From positions 1,984,001-2,048,000 of the forward strand of contig NC_018581.1 in the NCBI RefSeq assembly GCF_000143885.2: DNA of 64,000 bases, read 5' to 3'. The first letter of the stretch is position 1; every line of letters begins with the position of its first letter. Of the stretch, positions 55,033 through 63,377 are shown piece after piece. The notes below the pieces were generated by a model, which had not been told where the DNA came from, did not search any database, and saw nothing but the letters and a program-made list of their open reading frames with translations. This DNA comes from Gordonia sp. KTR9 (GTDB taxonomy: Bacteria > Actinomycetota > Actinomycetes > Mycobacteriales > Mycobacteriaceae). The translations under genes and the position numbers were made by a program.

Positions 55033-55863
55033 TTGAATACGAGCGGAAAGTCCAAGGCGTGGTGGTCGATCGCGAACATCCTGGTGATCCTGTACGCACT
55101 CATCCCGCTGCTCTGGATCATCAGCCTGTCGTTCAAGCCGGCGAGCAGCGTGACCGACGGCAAGTTCTGGCCGAGCGAGTTCACCCTCGACAACTATCGG
55201 AGCATCTTCGAGACGAGTGCCTTCACCTCGGCGCTGATCAACTCGATCGGCGTCGGGCTCATCACCACGGTGATCGCGGTCATCCTGGGCACCATGGCCG
55301 CGTATGCGGTGGCGCGCCTGGAGTTCCCGGGTAAGAAGCTGCTGATCGGTGCCGCTCTGCTGATCGCGATGTTCCCGCAGATCTCCCTCGTCACACCGCT
55401 GTTCAACATCGAACGCCGACTCGGGCTGTTCGACACGTGGCCGGGCCTGATCCTGCCGTACATCACCTTCGCGCTACCGCTGGCGATCTACACCCTTTCC
55501 GCGTTCTTCCGCGAGATCCCGTGGGAGCTGGAGAAGGCCGCCAAGATGGACGGCGCCACACCATGGCAGGCGTTCCGCAAGGTCATCGCCCCACTCGCCG
55601 CGCCCGGCGTGGTGACGGCCGCGATCCTGGTGTTCATCTTCGCCTGGAACGACCTCCTGCTGGCCTTGTCGCTGACCTCGACCGAACGCGCGATCACCGC
55701 CCCGGTCGCCATCGCGAACTTCACCGGCGCATCGCAATTCGAGGAACCCACCGGGTCGATCTCGGCCGCTGCGGTGATCATCACCATCCCCATCATCATC
55801 TTCGTGCTCTTCTTCCAACGTCGAATCGTGGCCGGCCTGACCTCCGGCGCCGTGAAGGGATAA
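55033..55863 (+). CDS. sugB: Trehalose ABC transporter permease SugB
   Basis: 276 aa, MalG-type permease with six transmembrane segments and the EAA motif [22 protein letters not shown] that contacts SugC. TTG start at 55033 with a strong GGAGGTAAG 4-12 bases upstream. Spacing to sugA is 4 bp and to sugC 3 bp, so the operon is tightly packed. Confidence 0.94.
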   Translation: MNTSGKSKAWWSIANILVILYALIPLLWIISLSFKPASSVTDGKFWPSEFTLDNYRSIFETSAFTSALINSIGVGLITTVIAVILGTMAAYAVARLEFPGKKLLIGAALLIAMFPQISLVTPLFNIERRLGLFDTWPGLILPYITFALPLAIYTLSAFFREIPWELEKAAKMDGATPWQAFRKVIAPLAAPGVVTAAILVFIFAWNDLLLALSLTSTERAITAPVAIANFTGASQFEEPTGSISAAAVIITIPIIIFVLFFQRRIVAGLTSGAVKG

Positions 55864-55866
55864 CCC

Positions 55867-57042
55867 ATGGCAGACATCGTTCTGGACAACGTCTCCAAGC
55901 AGTATCCCGACGGCTCGACCGCCGTACACGGGGTCGACATCGAGATCGCCGACGGCGAGTTCGTGATCCTGGTGGGTCCGTCGGGCTGCGGTAAGTCGAC
56001 GACGCTCAACATGATCGCCGGGCTCGAGGACATCTCCGGGGGTGAACTGCGCATCGGTGGCGAGCGGGTCAACGAGCGTGCGCCGAAGGACCGCGACATC
56101 GCCATGGTGTTCCAGAGCTACGCGCTCTACCCACACATGTCGGTGCGCGAGAACATCGCCTTCCCATTGACACTCGCGAAGATGTCGAAGGATCAGGTGG
56201 CCGCGAAGGTCGACGAGGCTGCGCGCATCCTCGATCTCGGTCAGTACCTCGATCGCAAGCCGGCGAACCTCTCCGGTGGTCAGCGGCAGCGTGTCGCGAT
56301 GGGACGCGCGATCGTGCGGTCTCCCAAGGCGTTCCTGATGGACGAGCCGCTGTCGAATCTCGACGCGAAGCTGCGCGTGCAGATGCGGACCGAGATCTCG
56401 CAGTTGCAGCAGCGACTGGGCACCACGACCGTCTACGTGACCCACGACCAGACCGAGGCGATGACCCTCGGAGATCGCGTGGTCGTCCTGCGCGGTGGCC
56501 ACGTGCAGCAGATCGGCACACCGCAGGAGCTCTACAACAACCCGACCAACGTGTTCGTGGCAGGCTTCATCGGTTCGCCCGCGATGAACTTCCTGTCCGG
56601 GCGCCTGGGCTCCGACGGCATCGAGACCGCGATCGGCACGATCGTTCTCGACGACCACCGTGCGGTGATGTCCCGCGCCGGTGACGTCGGCAGCAGCGGG
56701 GACGTGCTGATCGGCATCCGCCCAGAGCATCTCGAGGACGCGTCTCTCGTCGACTCGACGACGCGTGGACAGGGGGCGACGTTCACCGCGAACATCGATG
56801 TCCTGGAGTCGATGGGGTCGGACATCTACGCCTACTTCGGTGTGGGGTCGGGCCGGGCGTCGAGCGACGCCCTCGCGGAGCTGTCCGCCGATTCCGGAGC
56901 CGATCTCGGCGGCAACCAGCTCATCGCCAGGCTGTCCCCGGACTCGAAGGTGACACGCGGCACTTCGGCCGAACTGTTCTACGACGCCTCGAAGATCGCG
57001 GTGTTCGATCAGAGCTCGGGGGCGTCCCTGCGGGTTCGCTGA
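55867..57042 (+). CDS. sugC: Trehalose ABC transporter ATPase SugC
   Basis: 391-aa MalK/UgpC-type ATPase. Walker [13 protein letters not shown], signature [14 protein letters not shown], Walker [12 protein letters not shown]-loop VTHDQTEA, then a C-terminal TOBE/MalK regulatory domain. Drives trehalose recycling with LpqY-SugA-SugB. ATG after AAGGGA. Terminator-like hairpin 57051-57086 begins 8 bp after the stop. Confidence 0.95.
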   Translation: MADIVLDNVSKQYPDGSTAVHGVDIEIADGEFVILVGPSGCGKSTTLNMIAGLEDISGGELRIGGERVNERAPKDRDIAMVFQSYALYPHMSVRENIAFPLTLAKMSKDQVAAKVDEAARILDLGQYLDRKPANLSGGQRQRVAMGRAIVRSPKAFLMDEPLSNLDAKLRVQMRTEISQLQQRLGTTTVYVTHDQTEAMTLGDRVVVLRGGHVQQIGTPQELYNNPTNVFVAGFIGSPAMNFLSGRLGSDGIETAIGTIVLDDHRAVMSRAGDVGSSGDVLIGIRPEHLEDASLVDSTTRGQGATFTANIDVLESMGSDIYAYFGVGSGRASSDALAELSADSGADLGGNQLIARLSPDSKVTRGTSAELFYDASKIAVFDQSSGASLRVR

Positions 57043-57050
57043 GCGCTGTC

Positions 57051-57086
57051 CTCCCGGCGACGGGTCATCGTTTACGTCGCCGGGAG
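57051..57086. terminator. Bidirectional terminator between sugC and the ParB-like gene
   Basis: Perfect 11-bp stem CTCCCGGCGAC / GTCGCCGGGAG with a 14-nt loop (57062-57075). It begins 8 bp past sugC and covers the last codons and stop (57065-57067) of the convergent ParB-like gene. Confidence 0.82.
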
Positions 57087-57922
57087 TGGTCGAGGAGTTC
57101 GTCGAAGACGTGCTCGTCCCAGATGTGCCTGCGCACGAGGCGATAGCGTTCGCAGGCGACCCACATGTACAGCTCGGCGTCGCTTTCGAGGTCGGGACGG
57201 ATGCCCGCGCGCCGGGCCATCCGGACGACCGGCAGGAACTCCTCACCGAACCAGCGCCGGGCGGTCTCGGTGCGGTTGAGGAACTCGCCGATCTCCTGAC
57301 TCAGACGGAATCCCCAGGCTTCGACGTTTTCGGCGAGTTCGGCGTAGTCGAACGGGAAACTGAGCCGGATGGCGTCGGCCTGGGAACCCTCGAGCGGCAC
57401 GCGGGACAGGAAGATCCGACGGTGGTCCTTGAGGACCAGGTCGGAGGTCGCGGTGATGCCCTCGGGGGAGATGCGCGTGTGGATGAGGGTGACGTAGGCG
57501 TCGATCGTGGCCCAGTTCCGCGCGATCGCGATGGACACGCGGTGGTGACCGTCGATGACGAAGTGCATCGACCCGATCCGGTAGAGCTGGACCGGTGGCA
57601 CCGACTCGCCCCGTCGTTGCGCGGCCGCCAGCCGCTGCCAGCGCTCACGGCCGCGGGACGACGTGGGCCGGAAGTAGCGGTCGAAGTCCTTCGTGCGGTC
57701 GACACTGCCGACGATCGAGGACACCTCGACCACCTGCAGCCCGAGCGAGGTCTCCCCGGTCCGGCCGAGCGCGGCGACGACCTCGTCGAACGGGAGGATG
57801 GTGTTGACGTCGGCCGGCTGACGCATGAACCACTGCGCGAGCCGGGCCCGTTCGGCTTGCCGTCGCAGCCGGGCGAAGTCGTTCTCGGCGTCGGCATCGG
57901 GAAAACCGGTGTCACGCACCAT
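57065..57922 (-). CDS. ParB/sulfiredoxin-fold nuclease-like protein
   Basis: 285 aa. A central ParB-type fold is indicated by VPPVQLYRIGSMHFVIDGHHRVSIAIARNW, where the GHxR-like motif (DGHHRVS) binds nucleotide in CTPase/nuclease ParB proteins. N-terminal region: RQPADVNTILPFDEVVAAL; there is no clear HTH, so it is not a chromosome-partition ParB. The C-terminal Arg/Lys-rich tail may bind nucleic acid. Overlaps the metallophosphoesterase gene by 11 bp, suggesting a joint function. Role unknown. Confidence 0.72.
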   Translation of the reverse strand: MVRDTGFPDADAENDFARLRRQAERARLAQWFMRQPADVNTILPFDEVVAALGRTGETSLGLQVVEVSSIVGSVDRTKDFDRYFRPTSSRGRERWQRLAAAQRRGESVPPVQLYRIGSMHFVIDGHHRVSIAIARNWATIDAYVTLIHTRISPEGITATSDLVLKDHRRIFLSRVPLEGSQADAIRLSFPFDYAELAENVEAWGFRLSQEIGEFLNRTETARRWFGEEFLPVVRMARRAGIRPDLESDAELYMWVACERYRLVRRHIWDEHVFDELLDHSRRRKR

Positions 57923-58601
57923 ATCTGCGCCTCACGATCTCGACCTCCCGCGTCACGGGATCGATGTCGAACTGACAGAAGCCGACGACGTTCATCGACG
58001 TCGTCGACGACCCGATGGGCAGATCCGACGGCCGTTCGCCATACGGATGCACATGCCCGTGGACCAGCAGTGCGGGCTGCAGCGACCGCACCAGTGGATG
58101 GAAACAGTCGAAACCCCGGTGGGGGAGATCGTCGCGGTCGCCGACGCCGCGGGCGGGACTGTGGGTGAGGAGGATGTCGGCGCCACGCGGCGGCGACAGG
58201 GCGGCCGTGCACCGCAGGCGGAGGGAGCGCAGCCGCTGCTGGATGTCGGTGTACTGGTTGGTGCCGCCGTTGTAGCGACGGCTGCCGCCGAGTCCGCTGA
58301 TGCGGAGTCCGGCGACCGTGACGGTACGCCCGTCGGCGTTGACCGCACCGCAGGGTCCGGGGTCCTCGGCGGGGAGCCCCGCCCGCGTCCAGCCGGTCCG
58401 GCCGCGCCGGTAGCCGCGCAGGTCCCGGTCGTGATTGCCGGGTACGAAGACGCACGGCGCGTCGCACAGCGACGACAGGATCTCCAGGTACTCGAACGGG
58501 AGATCGCCCGCCCCGAGGATGAGGTCGGGGCGGGACTCGATCCCCACGCCGAAGGTGAGGGAATCCACCACCTCGTCGGCGACAGCCAGAACCCGGACCA
58601 T
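57912..58601 (-). CDS. Calcineurin-type metallophosphoesterase
   Basis: 229 aa. Metal-site motifs: LAVADEVVDSLTFG (the usual DxH is altered to ADEV), DLILGAGDLPFEYL (GD), FVPGNHDRD (GNHD), ILLTHSPARGVGD and LLVHGHVHPYGE (GHxH). The first motif lacks its Asp-x-His, as in some YfcE/Rv0805-distant members. Could be a nucleotidase, phosphodiesterase or nuclease. Overlaps the ParB-like gene. Confidence 0.85.
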   Translation of the reverse strand: MVRVLAVADEVVDSLTFGVGIESRPDLILGAGDLPFEYLEILSSLCDAPCVFVPGNHDRDLRGYRRGRTGWTRAGLPAEDPGPCGAVNADGRTVTVAGLRISGLGGSRRYNGGTNQYTDIQQRLRSLRLRCTAALSPPRGADILLTHSPARGVGDRDDLPHRGFDCFHPLVRSLQPALLVHGHVHPYGERPSDLPIGSSTTSMNVVGFCQFDIDPVTREVEIVRRRYGA

Positions 58602-58658
58602 GGCTCCAGGCTAGAGGAGCACCCCGGACCCTCGCGGCCGGTCGGTAGCCTGTCGGAT

Positions 58659-59252
58659 GTGAGTGAAGCCGTGACAGAGGTCGTCGGACGATTCCTGGAA
58701 GACCGGCTGGGGGCGACGCCGCAGCGTGCGTCGGTGACGTTCCTGGGGGTCGAGCCGATCGACGTCCTGCGGTTCGTGACCGGCGACACCGACGATCGCG
58801 GCACGGTGGTCTACGTGACGTCGGGCTGCGCGCGGCACCCCATGTCCGATCCCACCGACCTGCATGCCGATCCGGTCCGTGGCCCCCGGGCCGAACTGGT
58901 CGTGCGCATGCGGTCGGGTACGCCGCTGCCGGGTCTGCACAAACGCATGGCGACGCTGGCGGCCGCGCCCGCGGTCGAGGGTCTGATCATCGCCGCCGAC
59001 GCCCTGGTCGACCTCGGCGAACCCCTCTGGGACGGTTCCCCGTTCACCGCCGTGCTGCTCGAGGCCGACGAGCTGGGCATCGTCGAACTGCCCGAGCCGA
59101 TGGACCCGGTCACCATGCTCCGGGCCATACCGATCACCGCCAACGAGGCCGCGTGGGTCCGACTGAAGGGTGCCGACGCGCTGCGGGAGGCGTGGCGCGA
59201 GGCGGGTATCGACGTGACCAGGCCCGACCGTTCGTCGGCGACACCGTCCTGA
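58659..59252 (+). CDS. Suppressor of fused (SUFU) domain protein
   Basis: 197 aa. The SUFU-type fold is suggested by the actinobacterial pattern VVYVTSGCARHPMSDP, RAELVVRMRSGTPLPGLHKRMATLAAAPAVEGLIIAADALVDL and a WVRLKGADALREAWREAGI end. In bacteria the domain occurs in immunity and contact-dependent proteins, but no toxin is nearby; function unknown. GTG start at 58659. Divergent from the metallophosphoesterase gene. Confidence 0.75.
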   Translation: MSEAVTEVVGRFLEDRLGATPQRASVTFLGVEPIDVLRFVTGDTDDRGTVVYVTSGCARHPMSDPTDLHADPVRGPRAELVVRMRSGTPLPGLHKRMATLAAAPAVEGLIIAADALVDLGEPLWDGSPFTAVLLEADELGIVELPEPMDPVTMLRAIPITANEAAWVRLKGADALREAWREAGIDVTRPDRSSATPS

Positions 59253-59403
59253 GACGGCCGGCGGATCGTCGGCGGACACATCCGTTCCCAGGTTTCGGAA
59301 CGTATGACAGAGGGAACGTCTGAGCACGACATCACGGTCGGTCGGAAAGGTGAGGGTGCATGGAGTCACGGGGTGCAGGGACCATCGGCACGGCGGATGG
59401 GCG

Positions 59404-60126
59404 GTGCCCGGCGTGACGCTCACATCATCGTCGCCGACGACGACAGCCGCACGGTCCGATCTCGATGTCTATCTGCCGCAGCAGGACACGCAGTTGCTGA
59501 TCGACACCCTCCGATCCCGCGGGGTCTCCGGCGCCCGTGTCCTCGATCTCTGCACCGGCAGCGGGGCCATCGCCATCGCGGCGGCCCGGGCAGGTGCGGC
59601 CGAGGTGACCGCGGTGGACGCCTCCGAGGACGCAGTCGCCTACGCGCGCCGTGCGGCAGCCGAAGCCGGCGTCCGGATCGAGGTGACACTCGGTGATCTC
59701 CGCCGTCACCGGGGTCGCTATGACGTGGTCACCTGTAATCCGCCCTATGTGCCGACCCCGCCCGAATCCGAGGCGGCGCTTCATCCGGCCGGGCCGTCGC
59801 ACGCCTGGGATGCCGGCCTCGACGGCCGGGCCGTCCTCGACCCGCTGTGCGCACGCGTTGCCGATCTGCTGGTACCCGGCGGCGCATTCATCCTCGTGCA
59901 CTCGGAATTCGCGGACGAGGACGCCTCGGTACGCGCTCTGCGCGCCGCCGGACTGACCGCCGAGGTGGTGGCCGAACGGGTCATCCCATTCGGTCCGGTC
60001 CTCACCGCGCGCGCGGGCTGGATGGAGGAGTGCGGAATGCTCGAACGCAACCGCCGGATCGAGCGACTGGTCGCGATCGTCGCGGTCGCCCCGGGCGGTT
60101 CCGGTCCGAGGGGATGCCCGGCGTGA
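59404..60126 (+). CDS. HemK/PrmC-like N5-methyltransferase family protein
   Basis: 240-aa SAM methyltransferase. Motif I is VLDLCTGSGAIAIAA, and VVTCNPPYVPTPPESEA holds the catalytic NPPY signature of enzymes that methylate side-chain or base nitrogens. It lacks the N-terminal PrmC helical domain that recognises release factors, so it is more likely a small-molecule or other protein methyltransferase. GTG start at 59404 (59413 is possible). Overlaps the CDGSH gene by GTGA, and faces the di-iron enzyme gene 217 bp beyond. Confidence 0.78.
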   Translation: MPGVTLTSSSPTTTAARSDLDVYLPQQDTQLLIDTLRSRGVSGARVLDLCTGSGAIAIAAARAGAAEVTAVDASEDAVAYARRAAAEAGVRIEVTLGDLRRHRGRYDVVTCNPPYVPTPPESEAALHPAGPSHAWDAGLDGRAVLDPLCARVADLLVPGGAFILVHSEFADEDASVRALRAAGLTAEVVAERVIPFGPVLTARAGWMEECGMLERNRRIERLVAIVAVAPGGSGPRGCPA

Positions 60127-60326
60127 GTGGGGACGGCAAGCGCAACGTGGTGCGGGTGGTCCGCGGCGGACCCGTCCTCGTCTCCGGCCCCGTCGAGATC
60201 GAACTTCCCGACGGTGCCAAGGTCGAGTCGGATCGGTTCATGGTCGCGGTGTGCGCGTGCGGCCGCAGCAAGAACTATCCACTGTGCGACACCAGCCATC
60301 GCAGGAAGCGTCGACGGACCGACTGA
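60123..60326 (+). CDS. CDGSH-type [2Fe-2S] protein
   Basis: 67 aa. The cluster ligands are C44-x-C46-x8-C55 and H59 in CACGRSKNYPLCDTSH, the 3Cys-1His pattern of CDGSH (mitoNEET-like) proteins, here CDTSH. GTG start at 60123 has GAGGGG nine bases upstream and overlaps the methyltransferase stop. It could be an electron or cluster donor for the neighbouring enzymes. Its mate on the opposite strand is a di-iron oxidase-like protein, a pairing I recall from other actinobacteria. Confidence 0.88.
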   Translation: MSGDGKRNVVRVVRGGPVLVSGPVEIELPDGAKVESDRFMVAVCACGRSKNYPLCDTSHRRKRRRTD

Positions 60327-60338
60327 CCTCCGGGGAGC

Positions 60339-61376
60339 TCAGATGCCTGGGAAGGCGCTTTCGCCGTTGTCCCAGGCGGACAGCACATACCGGTCGAGGG
60401 CGTCCTCGACGAACAGGAAGGCGCGGATCCCGAAGATCACGTCGGCCTCGGTGTCCGGCTCGGTGCGGATGAGATCGCCGACGACATCGGTGCGCAGGAT
60501 CTGCTCGTGAACCGCATCCGCCTCGACGTGTTCGCGATAGAAGCGTCGGCAGGCCTCCGGCGCGTCGAGCTGTTCCAGGCCCGCGAGCAGGCGCTGGGAG
60601 CCCGGAGGTGAGGTGATCTCGGTGGCCGCCAGATGTCCGACCGCGGCACCCCGGTACCGGCGATGGAGGCCGAACAGCGACATCAGGTTGACCGGTGTCA
60701 GGGCGACCCCGGGGACGGTGTCGAGATAACCGAGGTAGTCGGCGCTCAGATCCGCGGCCCGGAGCAGGTCGGCGAAGAGCTCCTGATGCACGGCGTCGCC
60801 TCGCCCGCCGCCGAACTCGTCGAACTCGACGGCGACATAGGCGGCCTTGGCGTGGCCTCTCAGACGCGGGATCGCCCACGCGTGCGGGTCGGCCTCCTTG
60901 AGGTGGTACAGCGAGCGCAGCGCGAACAGCTGTCGGTACTGCTCCCACGTCCCCGCGTCGCGGAGGCGGTACGAAGCACCGTCGCCGTCGGGGTTCTCGA
61001 TGCAGAGCTCGTCCATCTCGTGGTCGGCGGAATCGGCAGCGGTCGCGGTGGGCACGTCCCGGTGCAGGGCCGCGAGGAAGGGCCGCTCGAGCGCGGCCCG
61101 CACCGTGAGGAGCGCGGGGTTCCATTCCCACTCGACCTCGGCGTCGGCAAACCCCATGTAGTGCATCTCGTAGCAGAGGTAGAGGGCGAGCTGGAGGTCG
61201 TCGCCGTAGGGGTCGGCGTCGTCGATCGGCAACTCGGGAACCGACGCGGAGTCGGGATCACCCCGCAGGAGATCGATGACGATGCCCGACAGCGGTCCAC
61301 GCGCACTCGGCAACTCCGGCCGTCGGAAGGCCGTGTCGTGCACCGTCGAGACGTCGACCATCGGATCAGCTGACAC
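60339..61376 (-). CDS. Haem-oxygenase-like di-iron enzyme (iron-containing redox enzyme family)
   Basis: 345 aa. Helical HDO-type fold. Candidate metal ligands: E70/H72 (LCYEMHYMG), E184-E187 with H197 (EFDEFGGGRGDAVHQELFADLL, the family signature), and E284/D286/H290 (REHVEADAVHEQI). Members such as SznF, UndA and BesC do oxidative chemistry on amino acids or fatty acids, but this one has no recognised substrate. GTG start at 61376, after AGGAGG eight bases upstream. Convergent with the CDGSH gene, 12 bp between stops. Confidence 0.85.
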   Translation of the reverse strand: MSADPMVDVSTVHDTAFRRPELPSARGPLSGIVIDLLRGDPDSASVPELPIDDADPYGDDLQLALYLCYEMHYMGFADAEVEWEWNPALLTVRAALERPFLAALHRDVPTATAADSADHEMDELCIENPDGDGASYRLRDAGTWEQYRQLFALRSLYHLKEADPHAWAIPRLRGHAKAAYVAVEFDEFGGGRGDAVHQELFADLLRAADLSADYLGYLDTVPGVALTPVNLMSLFGLHRRYRGAAVGHLAATEITSPPGSQRLLAGLEQLDAPEACRRFYREHVEADAVHEQILRTDVVGDLIRTEPDTEADVIFGIRAFLFVEDALDRYVLSAWDNGESAFPGI

Positions 61377-61519
61377 CTGCGAGTCCTCCTGTCGTGTCCG
61401 GGCGTCCAGTATCGCTGCGTGCAGCGAACGCGGACTCTTCCGGATAACCGAACCGGGCGCCACGCAAACCACCCGGATGTGACTGTGACCGTTGTCCCAG
61501 CATAGGGCCGCCGGTCGGC

Positions 61520-62161
61520 TCAGACGATCTCCCTGCGCAGGGACTCGTCGAGGGAGACGCGGACCAGCGCGGCAGCCAGGGCCTCGGGTCGCCCGTCGGC
61601 GAGGTCGGCGAGCCTGGCCGGATCGTCGGGCAGGCCGAGGTCGCGCGCCGCGGCGAGGGCGCGCTTGTCGAAATACGGTGTCGCCCAGTCCCACACCGAC
61701 TGCACCTCGCGCAGGAAGATGTCGGCCCCGACCGGCCCGATACCGGTGAACCCCTGGAGCAGCTGTGCCGCGCGGGCGGGCTCGGACCCGGCCTCGTCGG
61801 CGAGGCGGCGCAGATCGCCGTGATAGTCGTCGAGAACCTTCCGTGCTGCCTCGCCGAGGCGGGTGGCGGTGCTCTCGTCGTAGCGGACGTAGTGGCCTCG
61901 GCCGAGGGCGTCGACCAGGCTCTGCCAGTCGGCCCGCGCCATCTTCTCCGGCGTGCGGTAACCGGCCGCGAACAATTCGCGGGCGGCTGCCACCGCGATG
62001 TCCGCGGAGATCCGGGTGCTCAGCAGCAGGGCGAGCACCAACAGTTCGAACAGCGGCGACGGCGTGTTCTTCAGCGTGATGCCGGCGTCCTCGGCGTAGG
62101 TGTGGCCGGCGCGGTCGAGCAGGGCCCGGGCCGTGTCGCCGGCGTGGTCGGTGCGGGTCAT
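61520..62161 (-). CDS. Endonuclease III-like helix-hairpin-helix protein
   Basis: 213 aa. Helix-hairpin-helix at LLQGFTGIGPVGADIFLREVQ, with PLFELLVLALLLSTRISADIA in the N-terminal helical core of the HhH-GPD DNA glycosylase fold. The Lys and Asp catalytic pair and the C-terminal Cys4 Fe-S loop of true EndoIII are not visible, so glycosylase activity is uncertain. Last in the minus-strand run after corA. Confidence 0.8.
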   Translation of the reverse strand: MTRTDHAGDTARALLDRAGHTYAEDAGITLKNTPSPLFELLVLALLLSTRISADIAVAAARELFAAGYRTPEKMARADWQSLVDALGRGHYVRYDESTATRLGEAARKVLDDYHGDLRRLADEAGSEPARAAQLLQGFTGIGPVGADIFLREVQSVWDWATPYFDKRALAAARDLGLPDDPARLADLADGRPEALAAALVRVSLDESLRREIV

Positions 62162-62168
62162 TGCTGCC

Positions 62169-62196
62169 GATTACCCGTCGCTGTGCCCGGGTAATC
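62169..62196. terminator. Inverted repeat between corA and the endonuclease-like gene
   Basis: GATTACCCG (62169-62177) and CGGGTAATC (62188-62196), loop 10 nt. It lies 32 bp past the corA stop and 8 bp before the endonuclease-like start on the minus strand. It may end corA transcription or regulate translation of the next gene, since no good ribosome site lies outside the hairpin. Confidence 0.5.
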
Positions 62197-62227
62197 CTCC
62201 GTGCGGTCGCGGGTCACACGCCGGGGG

Positions 62228-63313
62228 TCACAACCAGTGACTGCGGCGGAACACCACGAACAGCACACTGCAGAGCGTGGCCAGGCAGGCGAGCACGACG
62301 GGGTAACCCCACTCCTGATGGAGCTCGGGCATGTGGTCGAAGTTCATGCCGTAGATGCCGGCGACCATGGTGGGCACCGCGGCGATCGCGACCCAGGCCG
62401 AGATCTTGCGCATGTCGGTCGACTGCTGGATGCCGACCTTGGCGGCCGCGGCCTGCAGTAGTGAGGTGAGCAGGTCGTCGTACTCGAGGACGCGGTCGAT
62501 GACGGTGGTGAGGTGGTCGGAGACGTCCCGGAACTGGCGTCGGATCTCTTTGGGCACCAACGGGTTACCGCTCGCCGTCAGGCTCTGCAACGGTGCCGCG
62601 AGCGGCGTCACCGCGCGACGCAGTTCGAGCACCTCGCGACGCAGGAGGTAGACCGGGTCGATGTCGAGCGAGTGGCCCTGGCGGCCGAAGACGACCTCCT
62701 CGATCGCGGCGACGTCGACGTCCATCCGGTCGCTGACCGCCAGGTAGGTGTCGACGACCTTGTCGGCGACGGCGTGCAAGACCGCGGTGGGGCCGAGGGC
62801 GAGTCGCTCGGGATGGGTTTCCAGACGGCGTCGCAGCTCCGACAACTCGGTGTGCTCGCCGTGCCGCACGGTCAGGACGAAGTCGGGTCCGGCGAAGACC
62901 ATGATCTCGCCGGTCTCCACGACCTCGCTGGCCAAGGCCATCGTCTCGTGCTCGACGTACTGCACGGTCCGCAGGACCAGGAACTGGGTCTCGTCGTACA
63001 CCTCGAGTTTCGGTCGCTGGTGTGCGTGTACCGCATCCTCGACGACGAGTTCGTGCAGGCCGAACGTGGCTCCGACGTCGGCCATCTGCGCGTCGTCGGG
63101 GGCGTGCAACCCGACCCACACGAAGCCCTCGCCCGCTGCCCGCACCCGGGCGAGGCCCTCGGTGTAGGTGACGCGGCCGGGCTGTCGGCGACCGTCGATG
63201 TAGACCGCGCAGTCCACGATCGCCCGAGCCACCGGGACACGGATCTGCGGGAGCGGTCGGCGTTCGCGGCGCGGGGACAACCCGCGCGGACCGGGCCGGG
63301 GGAGCGACGGCAT
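62228..63313 (-). CDS. corA: CorA-type magnesium/cobalt channel
   Basis: 361 aa. Large cytoplasmic domain (VWVGLHAPDDAQM, LHELVVEDAVHAHQRPKLEVYDETQFLVLRTV), a long stalk helix (LRRAVTPLAAPLQSL), then two membrane helices with the signature GIYGMNFDHMPEL (GMN motif) between them and a short basic end. Transports Mg2+ down its gradient. Start at ATG 63313; the longer in-frame extension would reach the divergent lipoprotein gene. Equivalent to Rv1239c. Confidence 0.95.
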   Translation of the reverse strand: MPSLPRPGPRGLSPRRERRPLPQIRVPVARAIVDCAVYIDGRRQPGRVTYTEGLARVRAAGEGFVWVGLHAPDDAQMADVGATFGLHELVVEDAVHAHQRPKLEVYDETQFLVLRTVQYVEHETMALASEVVETGEIMVFAGPDFVLTVRHGEHTELSELRRRLETHPERLALGPTAVLHAVADKVVDTYLAVSDRMDVDVAAIEEVVFGRQGHSLDIDPVYLLRREVLELRRAVTPLAAPLQSLTASGNPLVPKEIRRQFRDVSDHLTTVIDRVLEYDDLLTSLLQAAAAKVGIQQSTDMRKISAWVAIAAVPTMVAGIYGMNFDHMPELHQEWGYPVVLACLATLCSVLFVVFRRSHWL

Positions 63314-63377
63314 GAGTGCCGATGGTACCCGGCGGCCTCGTTCGGGCGCGGAGCTGTGCTGGGGATACGGTGGCGGG

